From Clostridiales bacterium (lineage in GTDB: Bacteria; Bacillota; Clostridia; Christensenellales; Aristaeellaceae), in assembly GCA_015056145.1 (NCBI GenBank), contig SVGY01000003.1:1-64000 (forward strand): a stretch of 64,000 nt of DNA. The letters run 5' to 3'. Below the pieces are notes generated by a model. That model saw nothing but the letters and a program-made list of their open reading frames with translations. It was not told where the DNA came from and ran no database searches. Every line of letters starts with the position of its first letter. The first letter of the stretch is position 1. Shown in pieces: positions 9,200 to 17,713 of this stretch. The position numbers and the translations under genes are program-made.

Positions 9200-9254
9200 C
9201 CCGCCCCAGCCGCCCGGTGCGCCCATGACGGGCAGTTTGGGCGGCTGGGGCGGG
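9200..9254 (+). repeat. Perfect 16-bp GC-rich inverted repeat with inner hairpin
   Basis: CCCGCCCCAGCCGCCC (9200-9215) is exactly complementary to 9239-9254, with a 23-base loop that can itself pair (GCCC-ATGAC-GGGC). There is no T run after it, so it is not a standard intrinsic terminator. It lies 10 bases past the helicase stop. It could be an RNA processing or stability element, or a replication-related hairpin. Confidence 0.85.
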
Positions 9255-9330
9255 TGAAATGGAGTTTGTTTTCATGGATAAGCGAACGGCAATTTGCCAA
9301 AACTTAACAATGTTAAGGAGGATATTGCAA

Positions 9331-9597
9331 TTGGAGATCAACGTAAATGACGAGATGAAGATGGTGGATATCTGGCTGACCAATGCAGAGAAGAATGATC
9401 CCGCCGTGAAGGCGCAACTGGATCAGGTGTATGCCCAGTACAAAAAAAAGAAGTACATGGTGGCTACATTTCTGTCGGGGAACCAGCCGCTGCAGCCCAG
9501 CATTTCGGATCTGCTGAAGTACAACCGGCGCAAGAGTGCGGAGGTTGCTGTGCAGAAGGCGAAGGGCGCTGGGAGACCGGTGGGGAGGGATCGGTGA
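9331..9597 (+). CDS. Small hypothetical protein of the element's replication module
   Basis: An 88-residue soluble protein, which I know only as a conserved hypothetical that often follows this type of primase/helicase in clostridial elements. The sequence begins with a helical region (MKMVDIWLTNAEKND), continues with a basic stretch (QYKKKKYMVATFLSG), then a Leu-rich helix (SISDLLKYNRRK) and a basic Gly/Arg C terminus (GAGRPVGRDR). I choose the TTG at 9331 because AAGGAGG (9315-9321) sits 9 bases before it; an ATG at 9259 in the same frame would start inside the foot of the GC-rich hairpin region and has no good site. It may bind nucleic acid or a partner protein, which is inference. Confidence 0.65.
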   Translation: MEINVNDEMKMVDIWLTNAEKNDPAVKAQLDQVYAQYKKKKYMVATFLSGNQPLQPSISDLLKYNRRKSAEVAVQKAKGAGRPVGRDR

Positions 9598-9605
9598 AAG
9601 TTTTG

Positions 9606-9640
9606 CCCCATCAGTTTGTGTTGCTGATGGGGTTTAGTAT
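9606..9640 (+). terminator. Intrinsic terminator of the replication module
   Basis: CCCCATCAG and CTGATGGGG (9606-9614 and 9624-9632) form a perfect 9-bp stem with a 9-base loop, followed by TTTAGTATTTT. It closes the primase-helicase operon and separates it from the AT-rich cargo genes. Confidence 0.85.
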
Positions 9641-9895
9641 TTTCCCGAACACTCACCTGATAGTTTACTCTGCTTGATTCTCAATGAGATTAATGATAAG
9701 ATAATTATAGATGCTATGGCGTTCTACGAAGTAAAGTTTCGTAGCTCAAAATAAACATCTATCCTCTTTGAGTTGTTGTCATGTTGCTTAATCATAGTTC
9801 TTAAGTTGCTTCGAAGATATTTTGAAAGCAAATGTTCACATCCCAACAAGAAAAACAACTCATTTGGGGCATTATACTAAAGAAGGGTTGGTATC

Positions 9896-11596
9896 ATGAA
9901 TAGTATTGAACTAAAAACCATAAACGAACTATCTATATACTCTTTTTTCATTCCTGCTTATCAACGAGGTTATCGTTGGACCCCACAGGAAGTTACCGAT
10001 TTATTGATGGATATTGATGAATTTATCCCACGCGAACTCGGAGATGGAGAAAAAAAGACTTGGTATTGCCTCCAACCGATTGTTGTAAAAAATCGTAACG
10101 AAGGCTTATTTGAAGTGATTGATGGACAACAACGATTAACAACTATATATTTGATTTTGCATTATCTGAATCAAGATTATGTTGAGAAAAAGCGTGACAA
10201 GTTGTTTTCTATTGATTATGAAACGAGAAAAGATTCCAAAGAATTCCTAAGTAATCCGGAGTTAGAGAACGAAGAATGTATAGACTATTATTTCATTCAC
10301 AATGCATACTCAACAATTGAAAAATGGTTTGATAAGCGTGAAGAGGATTCCTCGTTCGATAAAAACGAATTTAGATCAAAGCTTAAATTCCATACAAAAG
10401 TCATATGGTACGAAACGACAGAAGACAATGCCATTACTGTCTTTACCAGATTGAATATTGGAAAAATCAGTTTGACTAACGCCGAACTGATCAAAGCTTT
10501 GTTTTTGAACAGTTCCAATTTTAGAGCGGGCAACGAGGATCGAGTTAGACTGCGGCAGATTGAAATAGCAAACGAGTGGGACAGCATCGAAACAGCCTTG
10601 CAAAACAATAAGTTGTGGTATTTCTTGAGTGACGAACAAAAAGAAGATAATCGTATAGAATACATTTTTAATCTCATGAATGATTCAGGAGAAACAGACC
10701 AATATTCTACTTTCCGCTTTTTCTATTCTTGTCTGGCTGGAAAAAGCGAAGAAGTGATGAGCAGTTACTGGGAAAAAATCCAAGCGCATTATCAGCGTTT
10801 TAATGAGTGGTTCAGCGAACGGGAACTGTATCATAAAATTGGGTTTTTGCTTGCTTCAAAAATAGCGAAAATCAAAGATCTGTACAACTGCTCAACATCA
10901 CTAAAGAAAAGAGAATTTGTTCAACATATTGACATGCTGATAAAAAATCATTTCAAACATCAAAATTTGTTTGAATTAGATTATGAGAATAAAAACACAC
11001 AAAATGTTCTTTTGCTATATAATATTTTGACTATGCTACAGAACGAACATGATTCATCCTATTTTCCCTTTGATGAATACAAGCAAAACAGATGGAATAA
11101 AGAACATATTACTTCTCGCAAAGATGTGACCTCTATTCCTGTAATTAATAGGCGTGATTGGCTAAGCGATGTAATAAGTTACATTGATATTTCTCAAGAA
11201 GATGCAAAAGATTTGCCATCATCAATTAACCTTATGCTTACAAATGAAACATATACCGATGATGATTTGTTCACAACATTGTTTGAGAAGATTACTTCGC
11301 ATTTTAATCAATTCATAAACAGCACAGAAGACATTGATGGAATATCGAATTTAGCTTTGTTAGATGAGAAAACGAACAAAGGATATAAAAACGCAGTATT
11401 CCCACTCAAACGGAAATACATCATCGAATTAGACAAAACCGGTGGCTTTGTTCCTGTTTGCACAAAGAACGTATTTCTTAAATACTTCAGCGATTATCCT
11501 CCAAAGATTTCATTCTGGACACAGGATGATCGCGAAAAATACGAACAAGATTTAATTCGAGTCTTGTGCAACTATCTGGAGGTGACAAAACAATGA
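9896..11596 (+). CDS. DUF262/DUF1524 (GmrSD-like) putative nuclease
   Basis: A 566-residue protein with the layout of GmrSD/SspE/BrxU-type type IV restriction proteins, which sense and cut modified foreign DNA. The N-terminal DUF262 domain shows YQRGYRW at residues 22-28 and DGQQRLTT at 76-83, the nucleotide-binding/hydrolysis signature of this ParB-related fold. The C-terminal DUF1524 domain of the HNH type shows WNKEHI (Glu403-His404), then NLALLD (Asn485) and NKGYKNAVFPLKR (Asn494, Asn499), which matches the His-Asn-Asn pattern expected for an active nuclease. The gene is very AT-rich compared with its neighbours, a sign of separate transfer. The stop overlaps the start of the next gene. 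The most likely role is anti-phage defence; the trigger is unknown. Confidence 0.85.
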   Translation: MNSIELKTINELSIYSFFIPAYQRGYRWTPQEVTDLLMDIDEFIPRELGDGEKKTWYCLQPIVVKNRNEGLFEVIDGQQRLTTIYLILHYLNQDYVEKKRDKLFSIDYETRKDSKEFLSNPELENEECIDYYFIHNAYSTIEKWFDKREEDSSFDKNEFRSKLKFHTKVIWYETTEDNAITVFTRLNIGKISLTNAELIKALFLNSSNFRAGNEDRVRLRQIEIANEWDSIETALQNNKLWYFLSDEQKEDNRIEYIFNLMNDSGETDQYSTFRFFYSCLAGKSEEVMSSYWEKIQAHYQRFNEWFSERELYHKIGFLLASKIAKIKDLYNCSTSLKKREFVQHIDMLIKNHFKHQNLFELDYENKNTQNVLLLYNILTMLQNEHDSSYFPFDEYKQNRWNKEHITSRKDVTSIPVINRRDWLSDVISYIDISQEDAKDLPSSINLMLTNETYTDDDLFTTLFEKITSHFNQFINSTEDIDGISNLALLDEKTNKGYKNAVFPLKRKYIIELDKTGGFVPVCTKNVFLKYFSDYPPKISFWTQDDREKYEQDLIRVLCNYLEVTKQ

Positions 11597-13569
11597 ATAA
11601 AGATATACTCTCCTTTTTTGAGTTAGTCAGCGAATACTCTGTACAAATTCCAATCATTCAAAGAGATTATGCTCAAGGTAGAGAACGCAACTCGACAATT
11701 TGCGAGAATTTCTTAACAGCAATAAAGAACAGTCTTATTAACAACAACGCAATAAATCTTGATTTTATTTATGGAAACTTGATTAATGAATGCTTTCTTC
11801 CGTTGGATGGGCAACAACGGTTAACAACGTTGTTTTTGTTACACTGGTACGCTTTTTGTAAGGAACAAAGCAACGACGAATCCATTCGCTCAATTCTAAA
11901 AAAGTTTTCGTATGAAACGAGATTATCTTCTCGAAGATTTTGTGAAGCATTGGTTAATAGCGACATAGTAATCGACAGCAATGCGGATAAGCTCAGCGAA
12001 CAAATACATGATTCAAGATGGTTCTTTATTTCTTGGAAGAATGATTCGACAATAAGAGCTATGCTGCGCACAATCGATTGTATACATGCTAACTTTAAAA
12101 ATGTTGAAAATATATGGGATTCATTGGTTGTGAAACGAAATGTCGTTTTCCACTTGCTTATCCTTGAGGACTTTGGTCTTTCGGATGACCTATACATAAA
12201 GATGAATGCACGTGGTCGTCTGCTCACTCCATTTGAAAACCTGAAAGCAGAAATAGAAGACAAAGTAGAAAGAAACCATTGGGAGGATAGCAAGAACGAA
12301 TTTGACAAGTTTTCACACAAAATCGATGGGTGTTGGACTCATTATCTATGGAAAAACTATCGAAAAAACAATTCTGTAGACAATGCACACATGAATTTTA
12401 TATCAACGCTGCTTATGACAAAATTGTCGACTGGACAAATCGTTAAGGGCTTGGAACGCATTCAGCTCATCCAAAAGTTGAACGATGATAATACGTGCAG
12501 AGAAATAATTGAGTATATTGACAAGGATACTTTTGATTACATATGTTCCTCTTATGAGCTGTATTGTAGACTATTAGAAACAAATGCAATTCCTCAGTTG
12601 ACATTTAGCATGTGGAGACATAGTCCAGAAAAAAATCTGCTACACCAGATCATGATCGGCTCTAACACTTCATACTCTCACAAAGTCTTGTTCTTTGCAC
12701 AAACAGAATATCTACATAGAAACCCTACCATTGATCAAGAAAAATTCTGTGATTGGATGCGTGTAGTTCGCAATATCGTTTCTCGAGCTGACCTTACTCC
12801 TGAAGGTAAACGAGCTGATATTGTTCGAAGGCCTGAATCCTTCAATGGTGCCATTAACCTGGTATATGAATTAGCAGCGGGTTGCGATGATATCTATAAC
12901 TATCTGAGAAACAATGCTGTATCTTCTGCCTTTACCCGTGACCAAATGAAGGAAGAAAGAATAAAAGCAAAGATCATTGTCGATACACCTCAATATAAGG
13001 AATTAATACATAAGGTAGAGGACAATGAGCTATTAAGAGGACATGTAATTTTTGCATTAGAATGTGCGAATTATCGAAACAGTGTTAGTGACATCGATTT
13101 TGAACTTCTCGAAAAAATCCAGAACGTATTCAACACGTATTTCAATAAAGAATTAGATAATTCAAACGTGGAATTTGATAAATTACGTAGAGCGTTGCTC
13201 ACGATCGAAGTTGACGGAAAATATCAGTTCTATAATTATTGGTGGTCTTACTGGTATGCAGGAAATGCAGAAAAAAGGAAACTTCTTTCTGTATATAGAG
13301 AAATCGAATATATAATCGGAAAAGCAGACTCATGTAAGTATTTCCGAAAGTTAGTTCTACTTCTTGTTGAACAAAGCTATGATGATATACTCAATGGATT
13401 TGTTAAGCCAGACAATATGGAAAACTGGCAGTATCGTCTAATAAAAGAGGAACGGTTGCTCTTTGGTTGCGACAAAAAATACATTGCAATACCAGACGAT
13501 CGCTCATATTGCTATTTGTTGAAAGGAATACGTCCTGCTACCATTGAGGGTTCCGTGAAAATTTCTTGA
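11593..13569 (+). CDS. DUF262 domain protein, partner of the upstream DUF262/DUF1524 protein
   Basis: A second DUF262-family protein of 658 residues. The N terminus shows IIQRDYAQGR (21-30) and LDGQQRLTTLFLLHWYAF (from residue 71), a complete DUF262 signature. I see no clear HNH residues in the C-terminal two thirds, which are helical and not recognised, so this protein may be the sensing or NTPase partner rather than a nuclease. The start is ATG 11593, which overlaps the upstream stop as ATGA, and the ribosome site is CTGGAGGTGAC; a longer in-frame start at 11566 is less likely. Like its partner it is AT-rich. Paired DUF262 genes are known in defence islands; a two-subunit restriction-like system is inferred. 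Confidence 0.8.
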   Translation: MNKDILSFFELVSEYSVQIPIIQRDYAQGRERNSTICENFLTAIKNSLINNNAINLDFIYGNLINECFLPLDGQQRLTTLFLLHWYAFCKEQSNDESIRSILKKFSYETRLSSRRFCEALVNSDIVIDSNADKLSEQIHDSRWFFISWKNDSTIRAMLRTIDCIHANFKNVENIWDSLVVKRNVVFHLLILEDFGLSDDLYIKMNARGRLLTPFENLKAEIEDKVERNHWEDSKNEFDKFSHKIDGCWTHYLWKNYRKNNSVDNAHMNFISTLLMTKLSTGQIVKGLERIQLIQKLNDDNTCREIIEYIDKDTFDYICSSYELYCRLLETNAIPQLTFSMWRHSPEKNLLHQIMIGSNTSYSHKVLFFAQTEYLHRNPTIDQEKFCDWMRVVRNIVSRADLTPEGKRADIVRRPESFNGAINLVYELAAGCDDIYNYLRNNAVSSAFTRDQMKEERIKAKIIVDTPQYKELIHKVEDNELLRGHVIFALECANYRNSVSDIDFELLEKIQNVFNTYFNKELDNSNVEFDKLRRALLTIEVDGKYQFYNYWWSYWYAGNAEKRKLLSVYREIEYIIGKADSCKYFRKLVLLLVEQSYDDILNGFVKPDNMENWQYRLIKEERLLFGCDKKYIAIPDDRSYCYLLKGIRPATIEGSVKIS

Positions 13570-13596
13570 GATAATCACAGATGGTGAATTATCCTG

Positions 13597-13635
13597 AAGC
13601 CGAGGATGCGTAATGCAATTGCGTATTCTCGGCTT
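13597..13635. repeat. Long imperfect hairpin downstream of the DUF262 pair
   Basis: AAGCCGAGGATGCGTAAT (13597-13614) pairs with ATTGCGTATTCTCGGCTT (13618-13635) over 18 positions with three G-U pairs and a 3-base loop. It probably ends transcription of the DUF262 operon although the T run is short. The stretch 13570-13796 holds nothing else coding. Confidence 0.75.
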
Positions 13636-13695
13636 TCAGCATGCTGATGGTTATGCTTCATCAATATATCATACCCACTTGCAAGATCGAAACAA

Positions 13696-13712
13696 ATGAT
13701 ATACAATATCAT
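13696..13712. promoter_or_regulatory. Short inverted repeat upstream of the recombinase, possible operator
   Basis: ATGATAT-ACA-ATATCAT is a perfect 7-bp inverted repeat about 85 bases before the recombinase start. It is followed by a C-rich run (CCCCCACACCCCC) just before the ribosome site. A binding site for a regulator or for the recombinase itself is possible but not shown. Confidence 0.35.
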
Positions 13713-13796
13713 CTGCAATAAACGCATCCGCCGCAAACAAAGTTGAACCCTGTCGAACCCCCACACCCCCACACCCCCCAAGGAGGTCCCCCCATC

Positions 13797-15962
13797 ATGC
13801 CCGAACACTTCGACATCGCCGGCTACTGCCGAATCTCCGTAGACGACGAACTGGACCGCGATAACGTCTCCATCGAGAACCAGCGTGCCATCATAGCCGA
13901 CTTCGTCAAAACCCGCTTCCCCGGCAGCACCCTCACCTTTTACGAGGATCGGGATCGCTCCGGCTACACCTTTGAGCAGCGGGAAGGATACCAGCAGATG
14001 CGCAAGGGCTTGATGAGCCACCAGTACGATATCCTGATCGTGAAGGACTTCTCCCGTTTTTCCCGCCGTAACAGCCGGGGTCTGGTGGAGCTGGAAGACC
14101 TTCGGGATGCAGGTGCCCGGATCATCTCCATCGGGGACGGCATCGACTTTCCCAACGATGACGACTGGCTGAAAATCCAGTTCCAGTTTCTGATCAACGA
14201 AATGCCGGTCACCGATACCTCCAAGAAGGTGCGTAACGTGATCCGCCGCCGCCAGCAGGACGGGCAGTGGCTCTGCGCCGCCCCTTACGGCTACATTATC
14301 AACAAGCGCAAAGAATTCGAGATCGTGCCCACGGAGGCTGAAATCGTGCGGCTGATCTTTAAACTGTACGACGAAAGCGGCTGGGGTTATAAGAAGATCG
14401 CCAACCATCTGACGGAGCAGGGCATCCCCACGCCCCGGATGAGCGAGCAGATGCGCAAGGAGGCCGAGGGCGGTGAAAGCAACCGGCAGATCAAGCACGC
14501 ATGGGCCATTGTGACGGTTCAGGGCATTCTGGATAACGACTTCTACATCGGCACCTTCCGGCAGGGCAAGTACACCCGTGCCAAGATCAATGGCAAGGAT
14601 GTGAAGCGGGACGAGGGCGAGCACATCGTCATCGAGAACCACCATCAGGCTATTATCGACTACCGCACCTTTGCTACTACCAAGGCACTGCGGGAGAACC
14701 GTAGCCGTGCCAACTATCGTGGTGTCAAGAAGAACGACAATGTGTACTCCGGCTTCCTTGCCTGCGGCGACTGCGGCAGCCCCATGTTCGCCATGAGCCG
14801 CAGCGATTTGCAGCCCGCCTACACCTGCGGCACCTATCACCGCCGGGGCAGGGCAGGCTGCACCAGCCATCACATCCGGGTGGATAAGCTGGACGAGCTT
14901 CTGAAGATTTACGTCCGCAAGCTGATGCACGCCTCCGCCGGAATGATCGACAAACTGAACGCCGACCTTGCAGACGAGAACGACAGCATCACTGAAACGG
15001 AACAATCCGCCGACCATCTGGCGGAGGTACTGGAAGAACTGCAAGAGGAACTGAAGATCACCAAACGGCAGCGCATCCGGGACTTGCTCAAGCACCCGGA
15101 TCAGGAAAAGCTGCTGGAGGAAACCTACGACGAGCTGGAAAGCGACCTGCAACAGAAGATCGCCGGTCTCACCAACCAGATCCAGCTGCTGTCTGACAAG
15201 CGCAACACCATCATTCAGGTGAACCGGGTGGCCAAGACCGCCATGGACGTATTCCAAGACATTCTCGAAAAAGCCAAGCTGGATCGTACCGATCTGGAAC
15301 TCATCATCCGGCAGATCAAGGTCTACGAAGACCATCTGGAAATCCAGCTGCAGGCCGACATCGACACCCTCATCCGCACGGAAGCCATGGAGGACACCGT
15401 AAATTTTAATCAGGGCATCGAAAACTTGAGCTGCCGGATTGTCCAAACGGCCAGAAACCAGAAGGACAAGGTTTTCGATGTCCGTGTTATCAGTGACGGC
15501 GACCCGTTGGAAATCTACACCGACAGGGATGGCGAAGTGATCCTGAAAAAATATTCTCCCATTGGGGAAATGTCTTCCTTTGCCAAGGATTATACGGAAT
15601 CCATCTTCCGGGCCATGGGGCATATCGCCTGCATTGTGGACAGGGATCAGGTGGTGGCTGCCAGCGGTGTCAGCAAAAAGGAACTCAATGACAAACCCAT
15701 CAGCCCCGAAATGGAAACCGCTATTGCCAACCGGCAGACGGTGGCCATCAACCGTGCCGGCGGTGGTCGGATTGTGGCGGTAACCAGCGAGGAGGATATT
15801 AACGGATATACGGCTCAGGTGGTATCGCCCATCATTGCAGATGGCGAGGCCATTGGCGCAGTGCTTCTTCTGTCCAAGGAGCAGGGGGCGCACATGGGCG
15901 ATGCGGAACTGAAGGTGGCGGAAACTGCTGCCGGTATTGTGGGCCGCCAGATGGAACAATAA
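13797..15962 (+). CDS. Large serine recombinase fused in frame to the C-terminal part of SpoVT
   Basis: The first about 567 of 721 residues form a large serine recombinase that integrates and excises the element. The resolvase domain starts GYCRISVDD with the catalytic Ser14, and VKDFSRFSRRNSRG follows. A recombinase domain (about 165-270), a zinc ribbon starting at Cys323 (CGDCGSPMF, then YTCGTYH and GC) and a coiled coil (about 370-470) come next. From Gly568 the protein becomes GDPLEIYTDRDGEVILKKYS and continues as the GAF-type C-terminal domain of the sporulation regulator SpoVT. The junction therefore marks the right attachment site. The start is ATG 13797, after AAGGAGG; a TTG at 13743 in the same frame is less likely. 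In the integrated state a chimera is encoded; excision would give the recombinase a different C terminus. Confidence 0.9.
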   Translation: MPEHFDIAGYCRISVDDELDRDNVSIENQRAIIADFVKTRFPGSTLTFYEDRDRSGYTFEQREGYQQMRKGLMSHQYDILIVKDFSRFSRRNSRGLVELEDLRDAGARIISIGDGIDFPNDDDWLKIQFQFLINEMPVTDTSKKVRNVIRRRQQDGQWLCAAPYGYIINKRKEFEIVPTEAEIVRLIFKLYDESGWGYKKIANHLTEQGIPTPRMSEQMRKEAEGGESNRQIKHAWAIVTVQGILDNDFYIGTFRQGKYTRAKINGKDVKRDEGEHIVIENHHQAIIDYRTFATTKALRENRSRANYRGVKKNDNVYSGFLACGDCGSPMFAMSRSDLQPAYTCGTYHRRGRAGCTSHHIRVDKLDELLKIYVRKLMHASAGMIDKLNADLADENDSITETEQSADHLAEVLEELQEELKITKRQRIRDLLKHPDQEKLLEETYDELESDLQQKIAGLTNQIQLLSDKRNTIIQVNRVAKTAMDVFQDILEKAKLDRTDLELIIRQIKVYEDHLEIQLQADIDTLIRTEAMEDTVNFNQGIENLSCRIVQTARNQKDKVFDVRVISDGDPLEIYTDRDGEVILKKYSPIGEMSSFAKDYTESIFRAMGHIACIVDRDQVVAASGVSKKELNDKPISPEMETAIANRQTVAINRAGGGRIVAVTSEEDINGYTAQVVSPIIADGEAIGAVLLLSKEQGAHMGDAELKVAETAAGIVGRQMEQ
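15485..15515. other. Probable right attachment site (attR) of the element within spoVT
   Basis: Similarity to SpoVT starts at the codons for GDPLEIYTDRDGE (15498 on). In Bacillus SpoVT these residues follow the AbrB-like DNA-binding segment, at about residue 31. Upstream residues (KVFDVRVISD) belong to the recombinase. The exact crossover dinucleotide cannot be read from one junction. Confidence 0.6.
15498..15962 (+). pseudogene. spoVT: 3' part of stage V sporulation protein T gene, split by the element
   Basis: The 154 codons encode the GAF-like sensor half of SpoVT: IYTDRDGEVILKKYSPIGEM, IACIVDRDQVVAASGVSKKE, and INGYTAQVVSPIIADGEAIG. The AbrB-type DNA-binding N terminus (about 30 residues in the family) is missing; it should lie left of the element. 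SpoVT is a sigma-G-dependent regulator of forespore gene expression, known from Bacillus. The downstream order yabM-yabN matches the native spoVT locus, which argues against a stray copy. The fragment is still in an open frame, because it is fused to the recombinase. It is a true disruption unless the element can excise precisely. Confidence 0.88.
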
Positions 15963-16004
15963 ATGCACAAAAATTGCATAAAATGCAGAAAAATAATCCT
16001 GGCT

Positions 16005-16032
16005 TGATAAAATGTGGCAATGTGCTTATAAT
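16005..16032 (+). promoter_or_regulatory. Sigma-A-type promoter for the flippase gene
   Basis: TTGATA (16005-16010), a 16-base spacer and TATAAT (16027-16032). Transcription would start near 16038, so the in-frame ATG at 16012 cannot be the start of the next gene. Confidence 0.7.
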
Positions 16033-16134
16033 AATGAAGCACGCCGCATTTTTTTGTTTTTTTGCCTTGAGCGAAACATGGCGGCAGATGGCGACAAACC
16101 AAAGAACGGCTCAGGCTGTGACGGAGGAAGAACA

Positions 16135-17709
16135 TTGAGTAAAACGGCGAAATCCATTCTGGGCGGCATGACCATCCTCAGTGTGGTTGGTATTATCAGC
16201 AAGATCATTGGCGCATTGCATCGTGTGCCGCTGGCGTGGCTCATCGGCGATACGGGCATGGGTATCTATCAGCTGATTTTCCCGACGTATAATATGCTTC
16301 TGGCTATATCATCGGCAGGCCTGCCTGTGGCCATCAGCCGCATGGTCAGCTATTCTCTTGCCCAGGACGATCCCGGAAATGCAAAAAAGATCCTGCGTAT
16401 TGCCCTGTGCTTCCTTACGGCGCTGGGTTTTATTGCCATGATGCTGATGATCGTCTTCAGCCCGCAGCTGGCCGCAAGATCTCAGGATCCCCGGACGGAG
16501 CTGGGCTTTGTGGCCATTGCTCCGGCGCTTTTGCTGGTGTGCACCATGTCCGCACTTCGGGGTTTCATGCAGGGCCAGCAGAACATGGTTCCCACGGCCA
16601 TTTCTCAGTTTATCGAGCAGGTGGCCAAGGTGTTCATCGCTTTGCCGCTGGCATATTTTGGCTCCAAAATCAGTATGGCGCATGCGGTGGCAGGCGTGCT
16701 GCTGGGAACCTCCCTGGCGGAGGGGCTGGCGCTGCTGTTTATGTATGTGGTCTATCTGAAAAATAAGAAGACTTTCGCAGCCATTGCCCAGGATGCGGAT
16801 AAACCTGCACAAGGAACGCTCTCCATCCTCAAAAAGCTGATTGTTTTCAGTATTCCCGTTACCATCAGCGCCTGCATTGTGCCCATGTCCGCCTTTATCG
16901 ACAGCGGGCTTCTGTTGGGAAGGCTGATCCTTTCCGGTATAGAGCAGACCGAGGCCACCGCCCTCTACGGACGCTATTCCGGCTATGTGCTCACCATTAT
17001 TAACGTGCCCTCCGCCATTGCAGCGGCAATCTCCATGAGCCTGGTTCCCTCCATCTCGGCAGCTGTGGCCCGGGGAGATGGCCCTTTCATGCGCAAGCAG
17101 AGCGCACTGGGCCTGCGGCTTTCTTTTACCGTGGGCATGCCCTGCACGGTGGCGCTGTTCGTCATCAGTCAGAGGGTGCTCAGCCTGATGTTTAACATTG
17201 CGCCGGAGAACCTGCAAAAAACCGGCATGATGCTGAGCCTTTCCGCTATTACCATTGTGCTCTTTACGGTGGTGCAGTCCACCAGCGGTATCCTCCAGGG
17301 ATTGAAAAAACAGTGGATTCCTATGTATACGCTTCTGGCCGGCGTTGTGGTGAAAGTTATTCTGAACTACACCCTCATCGCCATTCCGGAGATCAATATT
17401 TTCGGTGCATCCATCGCTTCCATTACCTGCTATACCATCAGCATGCTGCCCAATCTGTTCTTCGTACACAAGTACACCGGGCTGAAGGTGCAATTGGTGG
17501 ATATTTTCTTAAAGCCGCTGGCAGCCTCCCTTTTGATGGGCGCCCTGGTGTACGCCTTGGGCCGCTGGCTGCCTGACGGACGGCTCTGGACGACGTTCAT
17601 CGTGCTGGTGGGCATTGCCAGCTATGCCGGTTTTGCACTTTTGACCGGCGCACTGAAGAAGAGCGACCTTGCGCCTTTCCTGCGCAGGGGTAAGAAACAG
17701 GAGGCATAA
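16135..17709 (+). CDS. Polysaccharide biosynthesis / lipid flippase, SpoVB-YabM family
   Basis: A 524-residue multi-pass membrane protein of the MOP flippase superfamily, related to YabM and SpoVB, which move lipid-linked cell-wall or polysaccharide precursors. The N-terminal SKTAKSILGGMTILSVVGII, then GALHRVPLAWLIGDTGMGIY, is typical. About 14 hydrophobic helices follow, and the tail is short and basic (LRRGKKQEA). I prefer the TTG at 16135, which follows ACGGAGGAAG, over ATG 16078, which has no clear site. The gene directly follows the spoVT remnant, as yabM does in Bacillus, and yabN comes 4 bases after its stop, so the two are probably one operon. Substrate not known. Confidence 0.88.
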   Translation: MSKTAKSILGGMTILSVVGIISKIIGALHRVPLAWLIGDTGMGIYQLIFPTYNMLLAISSAGLPVAISRMVSYSLAQDDPGNAKKILRIALCFLTALGFIAMMLMIVFSPQLAARSQDPRTELGFVAIAPALLLVCTMSALRGFMQGQQNMVPTAISQFIEQVAKVFIALPLAYFGSKISMAHAVAGVLLGTSLAEGLALLFMYVVYLKNKKTFAAIAQDADKPAQGTLSILKKLIVFSIPVTISACIVPMSAFIDSGLLLGRLILSGIEQTEATALYGRYSGYVLTIINVPSAIAAAISMSLVPSISAAVARGDGPFMRKQSALGLRLSFTVGMPCTVALFVISQRVLSLMFNIAPENLQKTGMMLSLSAITIVLFTVVQSTSGILQGLKKQWIPMYTLLAGVVVKVILNYTLIAIPEINIFGASIASITCYTISMLPNLFFVHKYTGLKVQLVDIFLKPLAASLLMGALVYALGRWLPDGRLWTTFIVLVGIASYAGFALLTGALKKSDLAPFLRRGKKQEA

Positions 17710-17713
17710 GATT

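Larger units (their letters stand above)
1..15500. mobile_element. Integrated element inserted in spoVT (right part; left end outside window)
   Basis: The stretch carries a type I restriction-modification operon, a CHC2 primase and P4-type helicase, a DUF262 pair and a large serine recombinase at its right edge. The right boundary is placed near 15,500, because the recombinase frame there continues into the C-terminal part of SpoVT and the usual spoVT neighbours (yabM, yabN, hup) follow. No relaxase or conjugation gene is visible here, so whether it is a conjugative, mobilisable or phage-like element cannot be decided. The base composition is uneven: the DUF262 genes are clearly AT-rich, while the primase, helicase and recombinase are GC-rich. 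The left end and the 5' part of spoVT should lie upstream of the window. Confidence 0.85.
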
